A stretch of DNA of 35,517 nucleotides, from contig JARGOV010000004.1 in assembly GCA_029212965.1 (NCBI GenBank), positions 19,037 to 54,553 on the forward strand, read 5' to 3'. The position numbers and the translations under genes are program-made. Every line of letters begins with the position of its first letter. Position 1 is the first letter of the stretch. This DNA is from Porticoccaceae bacterium. Its GTDB lineage: Bacteria; Pseudomonadota; Gammaproteobacteria; Pseudomonadales; Porticoccaceae. The notes beneath the pieces were generated by a model. It was not told the origin of the DNA and did not search any database. It saw only the letters and a program-made list of their open reading frames with translations. This document shows positions 1 through 7,129 of the stretch, one piece after another.

Positions 1-2
1 AT

Positions 3-710
3 CTTGCAGCCATTGCCGCCAATAATGGCTTGCGTACCTTGGTGGTTGACTTAGACCCCCAGGGCAATAGTAGCCACTATTTGCTGGGCGATGCCTTTGA
101 AGAAGCGCTGCCGGACTCCGCTGATTATTTTAAACAGTGTCTGAATGGTCGGTTGTCAAAAAATGATGCCATTGATTTTGTCCATCCCAGTCCATTCGAG
201 AATCTGTTTGTTCTTCCTGCTAGCCCGGAATTGACTGAGCTCGAATCGAAGCTCGAAAGTAAACATAAAATTTACAAACTGAGAGATTTACTGGATAAGC
301 TGGACGATCATTTTGATTGGGTATTTATTGATACAGCGCCAGCACTTAATTTTTTCACGCTTTCTGCATTAATTTGCGCAGATAGTTGTTTAATACCTTT
401 TGATTGCGATGCCTTTGCTCGAAACTCGCTTTATATGCTGCAGGAAGTGATTGAAGAAATTCGCGATGATCACAATGAGGTGTTAACGATCGAGGGTGTT
501 ATCGTCAACCAATTTCAGGCACGAGCCAACCTGCCCAGGCAGATTGTCGAAGAAATTATTAATGACGGGCAGCCCGTCTTTCCGGTGTATTTGTCCAGCT
601 CCGTGAAAATGAGGGAGTCACATGAATGTTTTTGTCCTTTGATTCATATGGCTCCAACCCATGCCCTGACGCAGCAATTTTGCCAGCTGTTTGAACTACT
701 CAGGCGCTAA
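3..710 (+). CDS. ParA/MinD-family ATPase, 5'-truncated by the window edge
   Basis: The reading frame is open from the first bases (LAAIAANNGLRTLVVDLDPQGNSS...), so the true start and the Walker A loop lie before the window; the TTG at 30 is internal. The part present has the ParA features: the A'-type motif VDLDPQGN, a Walker B-like segment FIDTAPALNFFTLSAL, and a C-terminal half with VNQF and SVKMRESH, which is typical of the ParA/Soj branch. Such ATPases dimerise on the nucleoid and position DNA or protein cargo. No parB-like gene follows: the next gene is on the other strand, so the cargo cannot be deduced here. The family is confident. A role in chromosome partitioning rather than placement of another cargo is open. 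Confidence 0.85.
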   Translation, partial: LAAIAANNGLRTLVVDLDPQGNSSHYLLGDAFEEALPDSADYFKQCLNGRLSKNDAIDFVHPSPFENLFVLPASPELTELESKLESKHKIYKLRDLLDKLDDHFDWVFIDTAPALNFFTLSALICADSCLIPFDCDAFARNSLYMLQEVIEEIRDDHNEVLTIEGVIVNQFQARANLPRQIVEEIINDGQPVFPVYLSSSVKMRESHECFCPLIHMAPTHALTQQFCQLFELLRR

Positions 711-729
711 AAGACCATATTACCGCAGT

Positions 730-1602
730 TTATTTCTGCAACCACTTTACAATAGCTTGTCCGATTTCATTGGCTGAATCTTCTTGAATAAAGTGAATGC
801 CGTCGACGGTGACTTCGCTTTGGTTTGGCCAGGTACGGCAAAAGTCCCGCGCTGGGCCGCGCAAAATGGCGCCGGGCTCGGCATTGATAAAGAGCTTGGG
901 CAGGTCGCTTAGGCTCAACCACTGGCTATAGCTGTCGACAATGGTAGAGACGTCTGCGGGTTCGCCGTCGATCGGTATTTGTCGTGGCCAGGTGAGCGTT
1001 GGACGACGGTCTTCACCGGGGTTTAAAAAGGGTCGGCGGTACTCGGCCATTTCTTCGTCAGAAAGTTTGCGAATAATGGATGCGGGTAGTACTTGTTCAA
1101 TAAAGACATTGTTGTCGAGCACCATGGCATCACCTGCTGGTGAGCGGAAACCTTCAAAAATGGGTTTCATAGAGCGCGGCCATTCCTCCCACTTGATGGT
1201 TTTGACGATCGCTTCCATGTAGACAATACCTTTCATCGAGGCGCGGTGTCGGTTGGCCCAGTCAAAGCCCAGTGCCGAGCCCCAGTCGTGCAGCACCAGC
1301 GTGACATTGTCGTCTACGCCCAGTTGCTCGAGTAGGGCGTCGAGGTAATCGCGATGTTCGATAAAGCGGTAGCTGTCTGGCCCAGAGGGTGAAAGCTTTT
1401 GCGAGTCGCCCATGCCAATGAGGTCGGGGGCAATGCAGCGGCCCAGAGATTCGCAATGGGGTATTATGTCACGCCACAAATAAGAGGAGGTTGGGTTGCC
1501 GTGTAAAAATAGGATGGGCTCGCCTTCACCCACTTCTATGTAGCGCATGTCATAACCCTTAACGCGCGCTGTTTTTTTTGTATATACGGTGTTTGTGTTC
1601 AT
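730..1602 (-). CDS. Haloalkane dehalogenase, class II (DhaA/LinB-like)
   Basis: This 290-aa alpha/beta-hydrolase probably cleaves carbon-halogen bonds of haloalkanes, giving an alcohol and a halide; it has no signal peptide and should be cytoplasmic. The complete HLD-II catalytic pentad can be read: Asn36 in HGNPTSS and Trp107 bind the halide, Asp106 in LHDWGS is the nucleophile, Glu130 in YMEA is the acid and His270 in GIHFIQED is the base. The acid placed after strand 6 (YMEA) separates class II from classes I and III. The length is normal for the family. An SD-like GAGG lies about 8 nt before the ATG at 1602. The gene is divergent from the thioesterase gene with only 65 nt between them. 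Natural substrates of marine members are mostly unknown, so activity is confident but the physiological substrate is not. Confidence 0.9.
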   Translation of the reverse strand: MNTNTVYTKKTARVKGYDMRYIEVGEGEPILFLHGNPTSSYLWRDIIPHCESLGRCIAPDLIGMGDSQKLSPSGPDSYRFIEHRDYLDALLEQLGVDDNVTLVLHDWGSALGFDWANRHRASMKGIVYMEAIVKTIKWEEWPRSMKPIFEGFRSPAGDAMVLDNNVFIEQVLPASIIRKLSDEEMAEYRRPFLNPGEDRRPTLTWPRQIPIDGEPADVSTIVDSYSQWLSLSDLPKLFINAEPGAILRGPARDFCRTWPNQSEVTVDGIHFIQEDSANEIGQAIVKWLQK

Positions 1603-1667
1603 TGACTGGACCTCATTTTTTGACTTAAAAGTGACATCGAAAATTATTATTAGGAAGTAAATATAGT

Positions 1668-2531
1668 ATGAATTCCACCGAATTACTTGGTCTACTGACG
1701 CTTGAGCGTTTAGATAATAATTTATTTCGTGGGCAAAACCAGGATATTGGTGCCGTTGCTGTGTTTGGCGGCCAGGTGCTTGGGCAGGCGTTAATGGCGG
1801 CCGGGGAGACTGTTGAGGGCCGAGAGGCTCACTCGATGCATGCGTATTTTTTGCGCCCGGGCAATAAAGCTGTGCCGATTATTTACGATGTTGAACGGGT
1901 GCGCGACGGTGGTAGCTTTACCACGCGCCGGGTGGTGGCAATCCAGCGAGGTGAGCCGATATTTATTCTCTCAGTCTCTTTTCAGAAGGCCGAGGAAGGC
2001 TTTTCCCATCAGGCTGATATGCCCGATGTGTCAGCCCCGGAAGAGTTGCCCTGTGAATCTGAACTGCGCCTGGCCATGGCGGAGACCTTGCCAGAGGATC
2101 GTCGTGCTTTTTTTACCAGTGAGCGACCGGTCGAAATGCGTCCGATTTACCCCCATGACCTGTGGGAGAAAAGTGATCGGCCTCCGGAGCAGGGGTTTTG
2201 GATTCGAGTCAATACCAAAGTGCCTGATTCGCCTATGTTGCACCGAGCACTGCTTGCCTACGCCTCTGATTTTTACCTAATGGGGACTGCGCTACGCCCC
2301 CACGGCGAACGCTTTTCCAGTGAGGGTATGCTGGCGGCAAGCCTCGACCACGCCATGTGGTTCCACCGAGAGTTTCACATTGATGAGTGGGTGCTCTATA
2401 TGATGGAGAGTACCTCTGCCTCGGGTTCGCGGGGCTTGAACTTCGGAAAATTTTACCGCCGCGATGGCACCTTGGTCGCTTCGTGTACTCAGGAAGGCTT
2501 GATTCGCATGGCTCGAATGCCGCTTGAATAG
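1668..2531 (+). CDS. tesB: Acyl-CoA thioesterase II (TesB family)
   Basis: This 287-aa double-hotdog thioesterase hydrolyses acyl-CoA to free fatty acid and CoA in the cytoplasm; E. coli TesB has 286 aa. Family signatures are present: [10 protein letters not shown] near residues 33-42, [11 protein letters not shown] at 55-65, then [14 protein letters not shown] and the C-terminal TQEGLIR. By motif alignment to E. coli TesB (D204, T228, Q278) the catalytic residues are Asp201, Ser225 and Gln275. The Thr-to-Ser exchange is conservative, and SLDH is common in this family. AGGAAG about 9 nt upstream supports the ATG at 1668. The gene is divergent from the dehalogenase and convergent with the phosphotriesterase-like gene, so it is probably monocistronic. 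The acyl-chain preference cannot be told from sequence. Confidence 0.92.
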   Translation: MNSTELLGLLTLERLDNNLFRGQNQDIGAVAVFGGQVLGQALMAAGETVEGREAHSMHAYFLRPGNKAVPIIYDVERVRDGGSFTTRRVVAIQRGEPIFILSVSFQKAEEGFSHQADMPDVSAPEELPCESELRLAMAETLPEDRRAFFTSERPVEMRPIYPHDLWEKSDRPPEQGFWIRVNTKVPDSPMLHRALLAYASDFYLMGTALRPHGERFSSEGMLAASLDHAMWFHREFHIDEWVLYMMESTSASGSRGLNFGKFYRRDGTLVASCTQEGLIRMARMPLE

Positions 2532-2626
2532 CACTGGCTGACAGGGCAACAAAGCGGGGACAATCAAATAAAGACGCGGTGATGGTGAGAGCATTGCGCC
2601 TTTTTGATTAGCTAGCCGGATGGGCG

Positions 2627-3574
2627 CTAATAAGCGCCACTGTTTGAAAACACTTTTTTTGGATTGGCAATCATCATGGTATCGATGTCGGCCTGACTGA
2701 CGCCGCCAGCCAGTAGTGCGGGCAGTACGTCGCGGGGCACGTGCTCGTAACACCAGTTGGGGGCAAATTTTTCAACATATTCGCCGTCGAAGAAATCCTG
2801 AAAGCTACAGGCATCGTGGGAGACAACCATCTGACCGGCGTAGCCTTTTTCACACAAGGTCACTACGGTCTGTACACGCTCGTCTGTGGGTAGGAAGGCT
2901 TCAAGGCCAAAACGGTCCATGCCGATGAAGCAGCCGCTACTGAGGATCTCTTCGAGGTAATCGATGTCTGTCGAGTCCCCCATGTGACCGATGACGACAC
3001 GGCTCATGTCAACACCAAATTCTTTGAAGGCAGCAACCTGGTCCCGCGCCGAGGTATTGGCGATGGTGGTGTGAGTAGAAATGGGCGCGCCAGTTTCGCG
3101 ATGGGCGATGGCGGTAGATTGTAGGAGTTTCTTGTTAAATTCATCGACACCCGTGTGGTCGGTGGCGCATTTGATAACGGCGGCCTTCACGTTAGTGTCG
3201 AGGATCCCCTCCGTGATGTCTCGGATCATATACGTTGACAAGTGCTTGGAATCCCAGCCGTGCATCCAGGCTTCCTCTGTCCAGTAAAAGCCGGTGGGGC
3301 AAATGACGTTGACGCCTGACGCTTTTGATACGGCGATAATGGAGCGAATATCGCGACCTAGGTTAACGGGGGTCAGGTCGACAATCGTTTTTACACCGCG
3401 CTCTTTTGCTGCGCTCAGCGAGCTAACGGCTTTCGGTACTTCTTTTTCAATATCGACGTAGTCGTCATAGTTTTGGCGCATATCCCAGTCGGCGATAATG
3501 ATGTGCTCGTGCATCAGGCACATACCGATGTCGTCGACATCGATGGGCCCCATGGCGGTTTCTACTTGTGGCAT
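2627..3574 (-). CDS. Phosphotriesterase-family metal-dependent hydrolase (PLL-like lactonase)
   Basis: This 315-aa TIM-barrel amidohydrolase carries the full binuclear metal site of the phosphotriesterase family: His22 and His24 (HEH), the probable carbamylated Lys135 (AAVIKCATD), His168 (STHTT), His197 (IGHMGDS) and Asp254 (VSHDAC). The stretch FIGMDRFGLEAFLPTDER and the ending NPKKVFS resemble the archaeal SsoPox type of phosphotriesterase-like lactonases, whose usual substrates are lactones, with organophosphate hydrolysis as a side activity. It has no signal peptide. GAGAGGAG 8 nt before the ATG supports the start. The TAG stop sits in a small GGCGCT/AGCGCC hairpin at 2623-2638. Family membership is sure. 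Lactone versus ester substrate is inferred. Confidence 0.87.
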   Translation of the reverse strand: MPQVETAMGPIDVDDIGMCLMHEHIIIADWDMRQNYDDYVDIEKEVPKAVSSLSAAKERGVKTIVDLTPVNLGRDIRSIIAVSKASGVNVICPTGFYWTEEAWMHGWDSKHLSTYMIRDITEGILDTNVKAAVIKCATDHTGVDEFNKKLLQSTAIAHRETGAPISTHTTIANTSARDQVAAFKEFGVDMSRVVIGHMGDSTDIDYLEEILSSGCFIGMDRFGLEAFLPTDERVQTVVTLCEKGYAGQMVVSHDACSFQDFFDGEYVEKFAPNWCYEHVPRDVLPALLAGGVSQADIDTMMIANPKKVFSNSGAY

Positions 3575-3753
3575 AGCAGTGCTCCTCTCTTATTAGTAGC
3601 GTTTTTTTGAGATATAAATTAGGCGGTATTTTGGAAACTGATCAATCATTATTTTTATCAAACTAAATGAATAGTAGTCTATTTATTATGGGAATGTCAG
3701 CCTGCATAGGTACGGTGGGTTTGCCATGCAGTGTATTATTTTTTCGTTTCTGC

Positions 3754-3781
3754 TTGCCTACTGGTTAAGTTCTGCTACCCT
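3754..3781 (+). promoter_or_regulatory. Predicted sigma-70 promoter of rnpB
   Basis: A -35-like TTGCCT (3754-3759) lies 16 bp from a -10-like TACCCT (3776-3781) that is preceded by TGC, an extended -10. The expected start falls at about 3789, exactly the first base of the RNase P P1 helix. The segment between the -10 and the start (CTCGCCC) is GC-rich, the hallmark of promoters under growth-rate or stringent (ppGpp/DksA) control. The match is by eye. Confidence 0.6.
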
Positions 3782-3788
3782 CTCGCCC

Positions 3789-4165
3789 GGGAGTCGGCTG
3801 AGCAGTCGCTGTTCCGCTTCGGCGCTTATTCTTAATTGAATAAATGGCCGTCGGGATGGAGGAAAGTCCGGGCTCCATAGGGCAGAGTGCCAGGTAACGC
3901 CTGGGGGGCGTAAGCCTACGGAAAGTGCCGCAGAAAATATACCGCCTAAGCAGTTCGCTGCCGGTAAGGGTGAAATGGTGCGGTAAGAGCGCACCGCGCG
4001 GCTGGTAACAGGCGTGGCAGGGTAAACCCCACTCGGAGCAAGACCAAATAGGGATCCATAGGCGTGGCCCGCGCTGGATCCGGGTAGGTTGCTTGAGGTG
4101 TACGGTGACGTGCATCCCAGAGGAATGACTGTTCTCGACAGAACCCGGCTTATAGGCCGGCTCCC
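3789..4165 (+). ncRNA. rnpB: RNase P RNA (M1 RNA), bacterial type A
   Basis: This is the catalytic RNA of RNase P, which removes 5' leaders from tRNA precursors. Universal landmarks appear in order: GGAGGAAAGTCCGGGCTCC (around 3858-3876), CAGGGTGCCAGGTAACGCC-like P3/P4 sequence (CAGAGTGCCAGGTAACGCC), GTAAGGGTGAAATGGTGCGG, TAAGAGCGCACCGCG, AGACCAAATAGGG and the 3' ACAGAACCCGGCTTAT. The ends are set by helix P1: GGGAGTCGGC at 3789-3798 pairs over all ten positions, with one G-U, to GCCGGCTCCC at 4156-4165. The length of about 377 nt is normal for type A. A short ACTTTTATT follows the P1 helix. Open frames across this interval are not genes. Confidence 0.97.
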
Positions 4166-4283
4166 ACTTTTATTGATTGCGGAAGGCTCTTTTTATGACT
4201 GAGGACTCTTTTCCGCTGAGGGCTCGTTATAACTGAGTGCTCCTTCAGTGCCCATCGGACGTGAATTCTTAGCGCCGTACTGT

Positions 4284-5036
4284 TTAAGGTTGCGTTGAGC
4301 CGCGCTTTCTCTGTTTGGCCGATATAAAAAACAAGGCGAGGCCAGAGCCAACGGTTATCACTCCCAGTAGGGCGAAAGCCCGTAGTAGCCAAGAATTAAA
4401 ATTATCGCGGTCGACGTAATCCATTATGTGAAGACTCCATAGAAAGTCGTAAAGCCGCCAGGTGTTAGTGCGAATGGCGCTCACCTTTCCGGTGTTGGCA
4501 CCAACCCACAGATTGGTCTCGTCTATGCCTTTGAGTTCGATTTTCCAGGCCGGTAGTTCGCTGTTGCGATATTCGCTGCCCTGACTGACCTCCGTGACCC
4601 ACGTTGCTGATAGGGGTGGCAAACGAGTGCTGTTAGCGGCAATCGAAAGGGCTTCAGTTTCGGTCAAAGGGGAGAGCTTTTCTGCTGTTTCCGCGTGATA
4701 GACCGACAGCTTGTCTGCTTGCTTAACGATATAAACCGGTGTGTATAAACGCTGTTGTAATTCAACTTTACCAAGGCCCACCACAGCGAGTTCCTGGTGT
4801 TTTGAAACCAGAGAGCTGGGAGAGATCAGTCTTACATGGTCCAGTCGCAGTGCGGGTGGCGCTTGCAGGAGGTGGGTGCCGCGCACGTCGTTAATGGGCA
4901 CGATGGAAAAGAACAGGCCAGATGCCGTCCAAATCAGCAGTTGTAGTGCGGCAATTAAGCCTAGCCAGCGGTGGGTTTTTCTAATCAATGATGGCTTCAA
5001 GCAGGTGCCCCGTGTGATGTCCGATCTTGGGAGCAT
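4284..5036 (-). CDS. PepSY-associated transmembrane protein
   Basis: This protein of up to 250 aa has an N-terminal membrane segment (about residues 24-46, HRWLGLIAALQLLIWTASGLFF), a periplasmic middle of about 170 residues with PepSY-like features (PLTETEALSIAA, then WVGANTGKVSAIRTNTWRLYDFLWSLHIMDY) and a second membrane segment near 216-238 followed by a basic tail. This is the short, two-helix form of PepSY proteins. Longer relatives are linked to siderophore or iron reduction and some to peptidase inhibition, but nothing here identifies the partner. The assigned ATG at 5036 lacks a clear ribosome site; the in-frame TTG at 5000 (LKPSLIRKTHRW) would match the usual N-terminus better. The gene is probably monocistronic, convergent with rnpB and divergent from the dcw operon. 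Confidence 0.75.
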   Translation of the reverse strand: MLPRSDITRGTCLKPSLIRKTHRWLGLIAALQLLIWTASGLFFSIVPINDVRGTHLLQAPPALRLDHVRLISPSSLVSKHQELAVVGLGKVELQQRLYTPVYIVKQADKLSVYHAETAEKLSPLTETEALSIAANSTRLPPLSATWVTEVSQGSEYRNSELPAWKIELKGIDETNLWVGANTGKVSAIRTNTWRLYDFLWSLHIMDYVDRDNFNSWLLRAFALLGVITVGSGLALFFISAKQRKRGSTQP

Positions 5037-5296
5037 ACCTCAATTAAGAACAAGGTTGGCTTTGTCACGACGTTGCTTTGCCGTTTGTAAGAGAAAGCTA
5101 TTTGAATCATAGGTTCTTAGTAGCCCCTATTAATAGATCAAATTAATCTCTTTCTTAAAGTGTTACTTTAAGTTCTGTTTTTATCGTTCTGTTTTGCCTC
5201 GGTTATGCTGTTTGTGTTCATCGGTTTGCTGGGCTTTTCCCTGTAAGTTCGCGTGAAATGTCAGCATTTTCGTGCATGTTTGCCCGTTGGTGAGTA
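5037..5296. other. Gene-free spacer upstream of the dcw promoter
   Basis: No ORF with a plausible start and composition lies here. The only structure I see is a perfect 8-bp inverted repeat, CTTAAAGT/ACTTTAAG with a 3-nt loop, at 5154-5172 and a T-rich run after it. It could be an operator for the leftward PepSY gene or chance in AT-rich DNA. Confidence 0.4.
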
Positions 5297-5324
5297 TTGA
5301 CTTTAATTATCTCGAGTCTATAGT
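5297..5324 (+). promoter_or_regulatory. Pmra promoter of the dcw operon
   Basis: TTGACT (5297-5302) and TATAGT (5319-5324) are separated by 16 bp and match the sigma-70 consensus well. The predicted transcript starts at about 5331, immediately before the MraZ boxes. This is the only strong promoter I see upstream of mraZ and is likely to drive mraZ and the following genes, as Pmra does in E. coli. Confidence 0.72.
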
Positions 5325-5332
5325 GTCGAATT

Positions 5333-5358
5333 GTGGGTGAAAGTGGGCCAAAGTGGTC
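5333..5358 (+). promoter_or_regulatory. MraZ operator: three GTGGG-type boxes at 10-bp spacing
   Basis: GTGGG at 5333-5337, GTGGG at 5343-5347 and GTGGT at 5353-5357 repeat with an exact 10-bp period, each followed by a similar five-base linker (TGAAA, CCAAA). In E. coli, MraZ binds TGGGN boxes separated by 5 nt between the Pmra start site and the mraZ ribosome site. The same motif, period and position appear here, so autorepression of mraZ and of the operon is a strong inference. Confidence 0.85.
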
Positions 5359-5386
5359 TTTTAAATAATAACTGTGAGAGTTTGTG

Positions 5387-5842
5387 GTGTTTCGAGGCAG
5401 CAACGAGATAAACATGGATACCAAGGGGCGAATGGCCATTCCCGCTCGGTACCGTGACGCCTTGATGTCTGAATTTAGCGGTAGCCTTGTGGCCACGATT
5501 AGTATTACTGACACCTGCCTGTTTATTTACCCGCGTCCCGAGTGGGAAGAGATGGAAGTCAAAATTGCCCGTATGTCGACCTTTAATAAAGACACCCGTC
5601 GCTTGCAGCACTTGCTGATAGGCAATGCCCGCGATCTGGATCTGGATGGTAGTGGTCGTGTGTTGATACCTCAGGAGCTGCGTGATTACGCAAAACTGGA
5701 CAAGAAGGTCACGCTGGTGGGGCAGAGTCATCGGCTCGAGCTGTGGGATACGGAGAGTTGGAATAGTAATCGTAAAGCCTGGTTGGATGAAGTCGCCAGT
5801 GGTTTGGAGATTCCCGAAGACATTCAATCATTGTCATTGTGA
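5387..5842 (+). CDS. mraZ: Transcriptional regulator MraZ
   Basis: First gene of the dcw operon. The product (about 151 aa; E. coli 152) contains two SpoVT/AbrB-type beta domains with the duplicated signature: [17 protein letters not shown] near the N-terminus and [17 protein letters not shown] in the second half. MraZ forms a ring-shaped oligomer that binds its own leader and represses the operon; the boxes at 5333-5358 are the probable target. Two GTG codons stand side by side at 5384 and 5387. I prefer 5387 because it gives MFRGSNEI, the family's normal start (MFRG), with GAGAG at 5376-5380 as ribosome site; 5384 adds one residue. rsmH starts 13 nt after the stop. Confidence 0.95.
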   Translation: MFRGSNEINMDTKGRMAIPARYRDALMSEFSGSLVATISITDTCLFIYPRPEWEEMEVKIARMSTFNKDTRRLQHLLIGNARDLDLDGSGRVLIPQELRDYAKLDKKVTLVGQSHRLELWDTESWNSNRKAWLDEVASGLEIPEDIQSLSL

Positions 5843-5855
5843 GGGTGGCCGCCTG

Positions 5856-6791
5856 ATGCCAGCTGCTAAAAAAGCCCATATTACCGTGCTGTTAGATGGG
5901 GCCGTTGATGCCCTGGTCAGTGACGTCGATGGTTACTATGTTGACGGTACCTTCGGCCGCGGTGGACATGCGGGTCTGGTGTTGAAGCAGTTATCCCCCC
6001 AAGGGCATTTACTGGCAATTGATAAAGATATTGAGGCTTGCGCAGCGGGCCACAGTTTGTTTGACGGTGATACTCGCTTTGAAATCGTACAAGCTTCCTT
6101 CGCTGATCTCGAAAGTTTACTGCGTGAGCGTGGGCAGGTTGGCAAAGTCAGTGGTGTGCTACTTGATCTCGGTGTGTCGTCACCTCAATTGGATGATGCT
6201 GAGCGCGGTTTTAGTTTTTTACGCGATGGTCCCCTCGATATGCGTATGGACACGACCCGTGGGTTAAGTGCCGCCCAGTGGATTGCGGTTGCCGAGGAAA
6301 CAGAGATCGCTGGTGTGATCAAAGACTATGGCGAAGAGAAATTTGCCCGCCGTATGGCAAAAGCCATTGTTGAGGCGAGAGAGAAAAAGCCGATTACGCG
6401 TACGGGCGAGCTGGCTGACATCGTCGCCGCCGCCAACCCTGCCTGGGAAAAGGGTAAGCACCCTGCGACTCGGGCCTTTCAGGCGATCCGCATTTTTTTG
6501 AACCGCGAATTAGATGATCTGCGTGCATTGCTCGACTGTGTTGTCGACTTGCTCTCAGTTGGTGGCCGGCTGGTAGTGATCAGCTTTCACTCTTTGGAAG
6601 ACCGTATCGTTAAACGCTTTATTCGCGGTCACACTCACCCAGTGGTTCCTCGTGGTTTGGCCATTCCAGAAAGTCAAATTATTCGACGTTTGCAGGCTGT
6701 AGGTAAAGCGTCAAAGGCTAGTAGCGAAGAGGTTGAACTCAACCCTCGTGCGCGCAGTGCGGTCATGCGTGTGGCCGAAAAGGTGATGTGA
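5856..6791 (+). CDS. rsmH: 16S rRNA m4C1402 N4-methyltransferase
   Basis: RsmH (MraW) methylates N4 of C1402 of 16S rRNA with S-adenosylmethionine, tuning the decoding centre. The protein is 311 aa (E. coli 313). It shows the SAM-binding [11 protein letters not shown] (29-39), the [18 protein letters not shown] segment (104-121), [18 protein letters not shown] (202-219) and [15 protein letters not shown] (241-255). The open frame reaches back to 5682 inside mraZ, but the ATG at 5856 gives [13 protein letters not shown], the conserved N-terminus, with GAGGGTGG just upstream; the extra 58 codons are rejected. ftsL begins with a GTG one base after the stop. Confidence 0.96.
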   Translation: MPAAKKAHITVLLDGAVDALVSDVDGYYVDGTFGRGGHAGLVLKQLSPQGHLLAIDKDIEACAAGHSLFDGDTRFEIVQASFADLESLLRERGQVGKVSGVLLDLGVSSPQLDDAERGFSFLRDGPLDMRMDTTRGLSAAQWIAVAEETEIAGVIKDYGEEKFARRMAKAIVEAREKKPITRTGELADIVAAANPAWEKGKHPATRAFQAIRIFLNRELDDLRALLDCVVDLLSVGGRLVVISFHSLEDRIVKRFIRGHTHPVVPRGLAIPESQIIRRLQAVGKASKASSEEVELNPRARSAVMRVAEKVM

Positions 6792-6792
6792 G

Positions 6793-7089
6793 GTGGCAGT
6801 AACAGCAAATTTGCCGCGCTTTAGCCGTTTAAGTATGTGTTTGTTGTTGAGCTGGACAGCGGTATTAGTCAGTGGCTTGGGTGTGGTTTATGTCAGTCAC
6901 CAGTGTCGCTTGCTATACGGCGAGTTGGCGCAGTTACAACAGGAAAAAAATCGTCTAGAAATTGCTCGCGGGCAGAACTTGCTAGAGGCCAGTGCGCAGG
7001 CATCACTTTACCGGGTTGAGCAATTGGCCCTCGGTAAGTTGCATATGCAGGTGCCAGCACTGGACGAAATCGTCAGAGTCAAACCTTAA
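6793..7089 (+). CDS. ftsL: Cell division protein FtsL
   Basis: Small bitopic inner-membrane protein of the divisome (98 aa; E. coli 121). It has a short cytoplasmic tail, one membrane segment (about residues 14-33, MCLLLSWTAVLVSGLGVVYV) and a periplasmic coiled coil (about 40-60, YGELAQLQQEKNRLEIARGQNLLEA) of leucine-zipper type. FtsL joins FtsB and FtsQ and activates FtsWI. Sequence conservation of FtsL is low, so the call rests on topology plus the fixed place between rsmH and ftsI. The start is GTG, one base after the rsmH stop, which suggests translational coupling. Confidence 0.9.
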   Translation: MAVTANLPRFSRLSMCLLLSWTAVLVSGLGVVYVSHQCRLLYGELAQLQQEKNRLEIARGQNLLEASAQASLYRVEQLALGKLHMQVPALDEIVRVKP

Positions 7090-7129
7090 GGGTCGTCAGG
7101 AATAGCGGTTCGATAATAAGGAAGGGTGA

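Noticed and set aside
2623-2638. Terminator between tesB and the phosphotriesterase-like gene
   Set aside because: The GGCGCT/AGCGCC hairpin lacks a T-tail on both strands and overlaps the end of the coding region.
3758-4115. Two overlapping minus-strand ORFs of 78 and 116 codons
   Set aside because: They lie across the rnpB RNA gene, and their sequence is explained by RNA structure conservation.
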